From: Wolbachia endosymbiont (group E) of Neria commutata
GTDB lineage: Bacteria > Pseudomonadota > Alphaproteobacteria > Rickettsiales > Anaplasmataceae
Length of the DNA: 64,000 nt
Reading direction: 5' to 3'
Assembly: GCF_964026735.1 (NCBI RefSeq)
Contig: NZ_OZ034692.1
Span: forward strand, 558,001 to 622,000
The translations under genes and the position numbers were made by a program. Under the pieces are notes generated by a model. That model was given only the letters and a program-made list of their open reading frames with translations, did not search any database and had not been told where the DNA came from. This document shows positions 57,350 to 64,000 of the stretch, piece by piece (position 1 is the first letter of the stretch; every line of letters starts with the position of its first letter).

Positions 57350-58586
57350 ATGAAAAAATATACATTTAGAATAGACGGTAAGGATTCTCTTAAGAAGCTG
57401 ATCAAGCTGCCTACTGCACATTATAAGGTAGAGAGTATTGGTGGTAGATATATTATTCATTCACATATGGGCTCAGTTAAAGTAAGTGATATTCGCTTTG
57501 TAAACTTAAAGAAAGAAGGTGATAAAATCGCTTTATATGAAGGGAATTCAGCTCTCAAGCTTCAAAGTGGAGAGAGCTTTATTATAAGAGAGCTTTATTA
57601 TAGAAGAAGAAGCTATTATTGGTAAAGATAGAAACGACGTTATGCACAAACTTGACTCATCGCAACCGGTGGGCACTGTACTGAACAACGTAGATGGTAA
57701 CAAACATTTTGGTATTGGCTTATTCATTTCTAGAAGCGATCCAGATGGAGAATTAAACTATATTAATTTTTATAATTTTTATGATGAAAATGATCCAATA
57801 CTACAAAAGATTAAAGAAGAGACAGGAGGGCTTTATCTTACAGTAGAAGATAATAGTCAAGATTGCTCTCGAACTGTTTATATATCAGATAAAGGTGGAA
57901 ATCCTCTTCCAGAGTATAATTACTACAAGTATCAATATACACCAAGTATAGAAGAATTAGAAACAATAGATAGCCTAATTAATGCTGAAAACACTCAGCA
58001 AAAATTCACTTTGCAGAAAGGAGAAAAATTATCAGATGATACTTATGAAGCAAATATTGCCTTGGATGGTAAACCCATGGCTACTTTGCCAAAAATAGTT
58101 TACTACATGTACAATGGTCTGTTGGTTATACGTGATTATGTAAAAGGAGAGAAGATAATTATTCCAAAGGGCTTTCATTTTTTAAAAACTGATCAATCAG
58201 ATAGGCTAACTTTTTGTAATATACTTGGTAACGAGTTCTTTGAGTATAAAAAATATGACTCAAAATACTCAAATACTTCTGATGAATGTAAATTCGTAAA
58301 TCTAAATTGCGCAAAGAAAGGATACAATCTCGAAGAGTTATTGAGTCATTGGCCATTATTCCTCATCACAGAAGACTCCATTGAGCCTGGGTCTCCAAGC
58401 TGCAATTCAGCCACAGTATTTGAATTAAGAAATGGCGAAAAGTTTAGAAAAGTGGCTGAATTAACTAGTAAATTTAGTTATTTTAATGACAATGGTCAAT
58501 TTATGCATTGTGATTGTCACGATGGAGCGGAGAGTTATGATCCCTCTAAAGTCAATATAGGAGAGGTGTATAGTGAATTTATTTGA
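57350..58586 (+). pseudogene. Partner gene of collagen-like II, carrying the shared C-terminal domain; one frameshift
   Basis: ATG 57350 begins MKKYTFRIDGKDSLKKLIKL. One extra T near 57595 (CTTTATTATA) shifts the frame; removing it gives ELIIEEEAIIGKDRNDVMHK and runs on to 58586. The part after about 58020 (YEANIALDGKPMAT, VIRDYVKGEKIIIPKGFHFL, LTFCNILGNEFFEYKKYD) aligns with the end of collagen-like protein I (EANIELDGVG, YIRDHITGNNILIPKNFHFL, LAFCNNLGNLFFDYQKYA). The domain is not recognised. The gene lies 79 nt after collagen-like II and may have been co-transcribed. Confidence 0.68.
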
Positions 58587-58650
58587 CAGAGGTTTTAGGT
58601 GTACACTTCCGGCTTTGTGCTAAATGGGAGTGTTAAATAAACCATACGCG

Positions 58651-59424
58651 TCAAGTTAAGAAAAAGTGAGAGGAAAGTTGACGGAGAGAAGGAAAAAATA
58701 GGGTATAAGCCCAACAAGTGTTGAAAGTGATATAAAAAGGATATAAAAGAGCTGTTGTTGCAGAAGAAAGGAGGCAATAATGGATCAAATAGAAGGCATA
58801 CTAAACTTAATCAAAGGTGAGGATTTAGAAAAGCTAGGAAAATTAAATGAGGTGGATAAATATAATACTAAATAGTTGATAAGATGGTATTCAAGGGTTT
58901 AATGAGACTAATATTAATGGGACAAAAAACAAGCCTGAGAGCGCTAGAGATGGTAATAAATAGGTGTGTGATGGACAAAAATGATGATAAAAACAAAGTA
59001 ACATATAGTGGTTTATCAAAGAGACTAAAATTTATAAACCCTGATTATTTTTAGGGGGTATATACTGATTTGATGAACAAAGTTGAAAAACTATTACCAA
59101 AAAAAACGTCACATAATTTACACAGATTCGATTCAACAATTATAAATCTATCAGGATATCTTATAAAGGATGGGTTAAAAGTAGAGTAACGACAGTCAAG
59201 TTAAGGTAAGTGTGGGATTAAAGAATCAATTGCCAACAAGTATAAGATTTTGCAAAGGGCAAGAAGAAGGTAGCGAAGATAGCATTGGTAAGAGCGATTA
59301 ATGAAGCTAAAGTTGAAAAAGAGGATATTTTGTTATTTGATAGGGGAATTGCAAAAACAGGGACTTCCGCTGAGTTTAACGAAAAGGAATATAAATTTAT
59401 TACAAGAATGCACTTAAAAAGAAG
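58651..59424 (+). pseudogene. Second IS4-family element (different subtype), decayed and 3'-truncated
   Basis: The left end resembles that of the first IS4 (TCAAGTTAAGAAAAAGTG at 58651). ATG 58780, after AAGGAGG, starts MDQIEGILNLIKGEDLEKLG. With several stops and shifts the frame continues to the DDE region (HNLHRFDSTIINLSGYLIKD, ILLFDRGIAKTGTSAEFNEK, YKFITRMHLK). At 59425 the end of an IS5-family copy takes over. Confidence 0.75.
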
Positions 59425-59629
59425 AGACCCCCTGCGAAAAGGTAGAAAGTAGGTGAAAACGACTAAAAAGCATGTAAAATGAAAATTTTAGAAGAGGGAA
59501 GATGGCAATAAGTTACGCAAAAGTTTCAAAGACCCAGTATATTTTTAGACAATTGACAGGGCTCACAACATCTGAATTTGAAAAAATTGTGGCAAAAGTG
59601 CGTCCAGAGTGGGAAAAAGAGGAAAGACA
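59425..59629 (+). mobile_element. IS5-family element, 5' fragment (copy 3)
   Basis: AGACCCCCTGCGAAAAGGTAG starts the element. ATG 59502 reads MAISYAKVSKTQYIFRQLTG and continues to RPEWEKEERQ, where the next IS5 copy begins in opposite orientation. The peptide differs from copies 2 and 4 (VSKTQ against IARTP), so this was a distinct copy. Confidence 0.85.
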
Positions 59630-60608
59630 AGACCCCCTGCGAAACAACGTGAAGCAAGTTGCTGATAAAATCTGGTAGAAATCCCCAGCCCAAAAATTAT
59701 TAAAAACTATGCCGCAAGTTCACAATACCCGCAATAATATTAAATCTCATGTTGTATTTCTTCTGAAAATTTCTGTAAATATTTGACATAATCTTAAAAA
59801 CATTGATCTCGCGAATCTTATTTTCCACACGCATCCTGAACGATGGCAGCTTCCGATTATGCTCCTTTTGCTCCTCCGTTAGTGGCTTTTTACGGTGTTT
59901 TTTGTACGGAATCACAACGTTTTTCTGCAGTTTTTGCCAACCTTGATAGCCAGAATCAGCATATTTTATGCTATCTTTGGGCAACAATTTTTCCTATTTT
60001 CTTATGCGAAAATCATGCATTCGACCTCGATGTGACTTTGAAATCGACAAAATTTGCCCATTTCCCTCGATCACAATTTCGGTTTTTATTGTGGTCATTT
60101 TTTTCTTTCCGGAATAACTTTTCTTACGTTTTTTTGTGTCTTTTGGCCGCTGTATCGGTTGCTCTGTGACGTCTACTGAAATTTTTAAAATCCTTTCTGG
60201 CGTCAGCGTTCTATCCTTTTTTATAGTAATTTTTTTGGCCAATAATGGCTCCATTTTCTTCAAAAGTCGGCAAATATTTGAGTTGTGCAAATTAAACAAA
60301 AACCCTAAAAATGGATGCGTTATGTACGTTCTGTAATAAATTAGAACACATAAAATCCTGTCTTCTAGAGTCTCAACATGCGATTTTCTTCCGTGACATT
60401 TCTTTTTCGCCTCCATTTTTTCCCACTCTGGACGCACTTTTGCCACAATTTTTTCAAATTCAGATGTTGTGAGCCCTGTCAATTGTCTAAAAACATATGG
60501 TGTTCTTGCTATTTTCACGTAACTTATTGCCATTTTACTCTTCTAAAATTTTCATTTTACATGCTTTTTAGTCGTTTTCACCTACTTTCTACCTTTTCGC
60601 AGGGGGGC
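59630..60608 (-). mobile_element. IS5-family element (copy 4), full length, transposase with one nonsense codon
   Basis: A 979-bp element with ends AGACCCCCTGCGAAA and TTTCGCAGGGGGGC. The transposase reads from MAISYVKIARTPYVFRQLTG (60533) through GRMHDFRIRK. TAG at about 59991-59993 replaces the CAG of copies 1 and 2 (RKQEKL). It then continues EKLLPKDSIKYADSGYQGW to NIIAGIVNLRHSF. Apart from that stop it is intact. Its left neighbour is another IS5 fragment and its right neighbour an ankyrin gene, so the flanks do not match. Confidence 0.88.
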
Positions 60609-61623
60609 TAGTGTGTCACCATTCTTATCTTTAACATTAACGTCAGCACCATTTTCTACAAGACATTTGAAATTATGCCACATTCCCCTTCAAAAGGCTA
60701 ATTGTAAAAGTGTGCGATTATCTTTATCTCTAGCATTCACATTGGTACCTTTATCCATCAAGTATCTTGCCGTATCTGTCTTACTATTACCGCAAGCTGC
60801 AACGAAAGCTGTTTCGCCGTCTTTATTGATAGCATTAATATCCGCACCTTTTTCGATGAGTAGCTTTACTAAATCCAATTTACTTTCTTCAATAGCTAGG
60901 TGCAAAGGTGTATTTCCATAGTCGTTTTTAGCATTAATATCCGCACCTCTATTCAAGAGAAGTTCTGCTACATCCAATCTTCCCATTTCAACAGCTGCAT
61001 GTAAAGGTGTACCAGTATATTCCCCATAAATATTAATATCAGCACCTTTATCTAGAAGAAGGTTTATTATATCCAACCTCCCACGTCGAGCAGCTATATG
61101 CAAAGGTGCCTCATTATATTTGCCTTTAATATTAACACTAGCTCCGTTTTCGATAAGATATTCAACTATATTCAAATGGCCTCCCTTAACAGCCAAGTGC
61201 AAAAGCGTATCACCACTTTCATTTTTAGCATTAATATCAGCACCGTTCTCTATAAAATACTTTATCATATTCAAATCACCTTGCTCAGCGCCTGAGTGCA
61301 CAGATGCATTTCTATATCTCACATGTGGCGCTTCTGTTACTCGTGACATCTCTGTTGTAATTTTGTGGCATTCCTGTTGTAACATTTTGCACTCTAGTGA
61401 CTGGTGGAATTTGTGTTGTAGCATTTTGCCCTTTTGCGATTGGTGGCATTGCTGTTGTAACATTTTGTCCTTCTATACCATGCTCTTCACCAAAAAGCGC
61501 GTCAAAAACCCCAGAGGCTTCGCCGATTATCTCAGGCCATACATTTCGTTTTGAACGATGAAGCTCCACTGTATCATCTATTGTAGTTCCATTATTAGTT
61601 AATTGTTGCTCATTCACACCCAT
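60609..61623 (-). pseudogene. Ankyrin-repeat protein: frameshift, nonsense codon and IS5 truncation
   Basis: ATG 61623, after GAGGAGGG, begins MGVNEQQLTNNGTTIDDTVE and includes three imperfect short repeats (GQNVTTAMPPIAK, GQNATTQIPPVTR, VQNVTTGMPQ). A frameshift near 61340-61380 leads to TEAPHVRYRNASVHSGAEQG and six clear ankyrin repeats (GDTLLHLAVKGGHLNIVEYL, EAPLHIAARRGRLDIINLLL, TPLHAAVEMGRLDVAELLLN, NTPLHLAIEESKLDLVKLLI). TGA at 60690-60692 interrupts; the frame resumes WHNFKCLVENGADVNVKDKN until the IS5 end at 60608. The 3' end of the gene is lost. Confidence 0.8.
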
Positions 61624-61806
61624 TTGACCCTCCTCAAATGTAATTAATAAATTACCGTCACCATGAAGCTAAATGGCTATAAAAAATTACTCACACACCA
61701 AAACTTGGCCCTATTTGTAACACATGTGTTTTTAGTGTCAACGATCTTTTTAAATGAATTTTGCATGAATGAGAAATTCAACCGAAGAGGGGTTCAGAGC
61801 AAACAA

Positions 61807-62325
61807 TTAGCTTGAAGGCTTATAGTTTATTGCCACTGTTCTTGCAATTTTATCGTGAAAAAATTGCTTTCGTTTGTCAAATGCTGCAAATATTATCGCA
61901 ATTACTATTGCAACTAGTAGGACAATATATCCACTTTAGAGGCGAATTATCTCCATAAAAATGTCTCTAGACACGCATCTAATTACTGCTTGCATTATAG
62001 TAACATTTTTAAATGTACTTGCATCTTTTATACGAATGCCACATAACAATTGTCCTGGGGTGCCGCTAAATCTTATTATCATGAACATTTCCAATATTTT
62101 AAAGAATATGAAAATAACAAACGTGATTAGCGATATGTTAGATTCAAAAAAATCATCAGCCATTTGAACACTATTTTTGGCTAATTCATTGCTTTCAAAT
62201 GCCACTAATAATATTATTAATAGCGCAGAACACAAGAATGGCAAGATTCCTAACATAATAACACCATCAATTGTGCCAGCTATGACGCGCCTAGTTACTC
62301 CTGCATAATTTACTTTAGTATCCAT
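61807..62325 (-). pseudogene. RDD-family membrane protein with an in-frame stop
   Basis: ATG 62325 begins MDTKVNYAGVTRRVIAGTID (RDD start: conserved Arg-Arg and Asp). Membrane segments and the FSGTPGQLLCGIRIKD loop follow. TAA at about 61936-61938 stops the frame after MEIIRL. The same frame continues GYIVLLVAIVIAIIFAAF and DKRKQFFHDKIARTVAI, the expected RDD C-terminus, to TAA 61807-61809. A single nonsense mutation therefore removes the last membrane helix. RDD proteins are of uncertain transport-related function. Confidence 0.75.
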
Positions 62326-62364
62326 TGCATGCTCCAAATCATTATGTAATATACTAGCGGGCAA

Positions 62365-62886
62365 TTAAATAATAGTAAAATTGGTTGCTTGTATTGCTGT
62401 TTGAATTAACCTGTTCTCAAGTAAATTAAACCAATCCTAATTATCAGCAAAGTGCACTACAAAAAGTTACAATAATAGAAGATAAATTAGCTTATCCTAT
62501 TATTTCTGGGATTTGGTATTAACACAAATTACGCTTGAAGTTTGTTGAAACTCCATACTTATATTGACATAAGATAAGAAAAGTTATGTGTGAAGCAACA
62601 TATTTTTTTGCACTTCAAATTAAATATTTTTTAAAAGAAACATTATCTTTAGGACTATCTTAAATTCTTCTATTTGCTTATTTACTTTTAATTTTCTCAA
62701 AAATGGGCAAAAAGGCTACACTAGGTTGAGACAGCTTTCCATAAGATATGCATTATGAAAGTATAGTTAATGAATTATAGAAAATAATTTACCTACGCGG
62801 CTAAAATATATTAGGGGAAAAGTAGGCCAATGGCGCGGGTTTTAGAGCTATGCTAAATTTGACATAGATGAGTTTACAAAAAAGCA
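62365..62886. other. Intergenic, with copy 2 of a dispersed repeat
   Basis: No gene is seen. At 62680-62719, on the minus strand, lies the second copy of the repeat found at 52794 (GTAGCCTTTTTGCCC, then ATTTTTGAGAAAATTAAA). Around 62839 a 16-nt string equals the start of a well-known type II CRISPR repeat, but it is single (see rejected items). Confidence 0.45.
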
Positions 62887-62962
62887 TGGTGGCTGAGGAG
62901 GGATTCGAACCCCCGACCAAGAGATTATGATCCTCCTGCTCTACCAACTGAGCTACTCAGCC
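62887..62962 (-). tRNA. tRNA-Met (anticodon CAT)
   Basis: The acceptor strands are GGCTGAG and CTCAGCC with discriminator A and encoded CCA (62887-62889). D-arm GCTCAGTTGGTAGAGC, anticodon loop ATCATAA, T-loop TTCGAAT. CAT could be elongator Met or, after lysidine modification, Ile(AUA). The overall sequence is closer to alphaproteobacterial elongator tRNA-Met. Its first nine nucleotides overlap the end of purB. Confidence 0.9.
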
Positions 62963-64000
62963 TGATTAAAAACCTTATTGTATATGTGACCTACATGCTT
63001 TGTATAATAAGCAAAATCAAATAATGATTCAAGTTTTTCTATTTTTATGATTTCGAGTAGTGATTTATCTTGTTTTAATTCGGTGAGAAAATCACTATTA
63101 TTTTGTTTCACCTTCATAGCACTACTTTGAACGATTTTATATGCATCTTCTCTGCTTAAACCACTATTTACCAACTCAAGTAATACTCGTTGTGAAAAAA
63201 CCAAGCCTTTTGAAGAATTTAAGTTTTTCCCAATATTTTCTTCATTAATAACCAGATTATTTATCAAATCTGTTAACCGAACTAGAGCAAAATCCATTGT
63301 GATGCAGGCATCAGGAGTAATGCATCTTTCTACAGATGAGTGTGATATATCTCGTTCGTGCCACAATGCAACATTTTCCAATGCAGGAAACACATAACTA
63401 CGTATTAAACGCGCTAGCCCTGTCAGATTTTCACTCAAAATGGGATTACGCTTATGTGGCATAGCAGAGCTTCCCTTTTGTCCAGTAGAAAAATACTCAG
63501 AGATTTCTCCAACTTCAGTTCTTTGTAAGTGCCGAATTTCAACTGCAACATTCTCTATAGAACTTGCAATAATTCCTAAAACTGAAAAGAACAATGCATG
63601 TCTATCACGTGGAATCACTTGAGATGAAATAGTCTCAGGTGTAAGCCCCATTTCTTTTGCCACATATCCTTCAGCAGATGGATCTATATTTGCAAAATTG
63701 CCTACCGCACCTGATATTTTACAAGTTGATATTTCCTTTCGTGCAGTGCTTAATCTTTGATAATTACGTTGAAACTCAGCGTAAAATCTAGCAAATTTTA
63801 GCCCAAATATTGTTGGTTCGGCATGTATCCCATGGCTGCGTCCAATACATATAATATTCTTATATTCCTCAGCTTTCTTTTTTAATGCTACAAGTAAATT
63901 CTCTAGATTTTTGAGTAGAATATCACATGACTCTTTTAGCTGCACTGCAAGGCACGTATCCAAAACATCAGAACTTGTCATTCCATAATGGAGATAACGA
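62953..64000 (-). CDS. purB: Adenylosuccinate lyase (5' end outside the window)
   Basis: It catalyses two fumarate-releasing steps in purine synthesis (SAICAR to AICAR, adenylosuccinate to AMP). Seen from the right edge: RYLHYGMTSSD (catalytic region), GRSHGIHAEPTIFGLKFARF (His), and the fumarase-superfamily signature GSSAMPHKRNPILSENL. The frame continues past 64000, so an internal ATG at 63981 is not the start. The stop TAG (62953-62955) lies inside the tRNA-Met gene at its nucleotides 8-10. purB transcription must therefore read into the tRNA. Confidence 0.93.
   Translation of the reverse strand, partial: RYLHYGMTSSDVLDTCLAVQLKESCDILLKNLENLLVALKKKAEEYKNIICIGRSHGIHAEPTIFGLKFARFYAEFQRNYQRLSTARKEISTCKISGAVGNFANIDPSAEGYVAKEMGLTPETISSQVIPRDRHALFFSVLGIIASSIENVAVEIRHLQRTEVGEISEYFSTGQKGSSAMPHKRNPILSENLTGLARLIRSYVFPALENVALWHERDISHSSVERCITPDACITMDFALVRLTDLINNLVINEENIGKNLNSSKGLVFSQRVLLELVNSGLSREDAYKIVQSSAMKVKQNNSDFLTELKQDKSLLEIIKIEKLESLFDFAYYTKHVGHIYNKVFNQAE

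Noticed and set aside
49000..61700. WO prophage segment
   Set aside because: Ankyrin and collagen-like genes can accompany WO prophage, but no capsid, baseplate, tail, terminase or phage integrase gene is visible in the window.
62839..62854. GTTTTAGAGCTATGCT, identical to the first 16 nt of the Streptococcus pyogenes type II CRISPR repeat
   Set aside because: There is one copy only, no spaced repeats, no tracrRNA-like partner and no cas gene in the window. A chance match in AT-rich sequence is the simplest explanation.

Overview
The window is AT-rich chromosomal DNA of an obligate intracellular alphaproteobacterium, almost certainly Wolbachia (Rickettsiales). The support is the gene set (NDUFS4- and NDUFA12-like complex I subunits, orphan MrpD, short CdsA, PolA with a decayed proofreading domain), many ankyrin-repeat genes, several IS families, and short palindromic elements inserted in frame inside housekeeping genes. 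The strain cannot be fixed from sequence alone.

Layout. 0.2-3.1 kb: tRNA-Arg, then pssA-psd (phosphatidylethanolamine synthesis) and recA on the minus strand. 3.2-6.9 kb: an IS scrapyard (IS481 and IS982/IS5 fragments, an IS4 element with 18-bp perfect inverted repeats) around a small HTH gene and two genes truncated by the IS4. 7.0-15.7 kb: tRNA-Asp and the dense operon rpsB-tsf-pyrH-frr-uppS-cdsA (translation, then undecaprenyl and CDP-DAG precursors), then rnc, mraY, rnhB and an MFS transporter. 15.7-20.7 kb: a frameshifted ankyrin gene, a partial oxidoreductase, fthC, ispH and a class B penicillin-binding protein. With uppS and mraY, the last two show retained lipid II and isoprenoid functions. 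20.6-25.1 kb: small hypothetical genes, an NDUFS4-like gene, IS481 and IS66 remnants, and an IS630 with mismatched flanks. 25.2-36.2 kb: polA, a coiled-coil membrane protein, ftsH, an SPFH protein, an M23 peptidase, yebC, an ankyrin gene, purK and apaG. 36.4-39.6 kb: a collagen-like gene broken by an IS5-family element, a frameshift and a nonsense codon. 40-49.4 kb: iscS, tatC, gap, glpX, mrpD, NDUFA12 and mlaD, with small hypotheticals between them. 49.6-61.6 kb: a large decaying accessory island with a family of about 90-residue tandem modules, a long ankyrin gene, an apparently intact hsp20 with an RpoH-like promoter, a second collagen-like locus, IS4 and IS5 remnants and another ankyrin gene. 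61.8-64 kb: an RDD membrane protein with an in-frame stop, tRNA-Met, and purB running off the right edge; the purB stop codon lies inside the tRNA gene.

The most notable observations are (1) an undescribed-looking repeat module in tandem at 49.6-52.8 kb; (2) two diverged collagen-like loci sharing a C-terminal domain, one of which is restored to frame when its IS and one target duplication are removed; (3) four in-frame palindromic insertions in PBP, PurK, Gap and MrpD; (4) a hairpin that would hide the Shine-Dalgarno of an IS481 transposase; (5) IS elements whose two flanks do not match, pointing to IS-mediated rearrangement. Many disruptions lie in homopolymers, so some could be sequencing errors, but their concentration in accessory genes argues for real decay.
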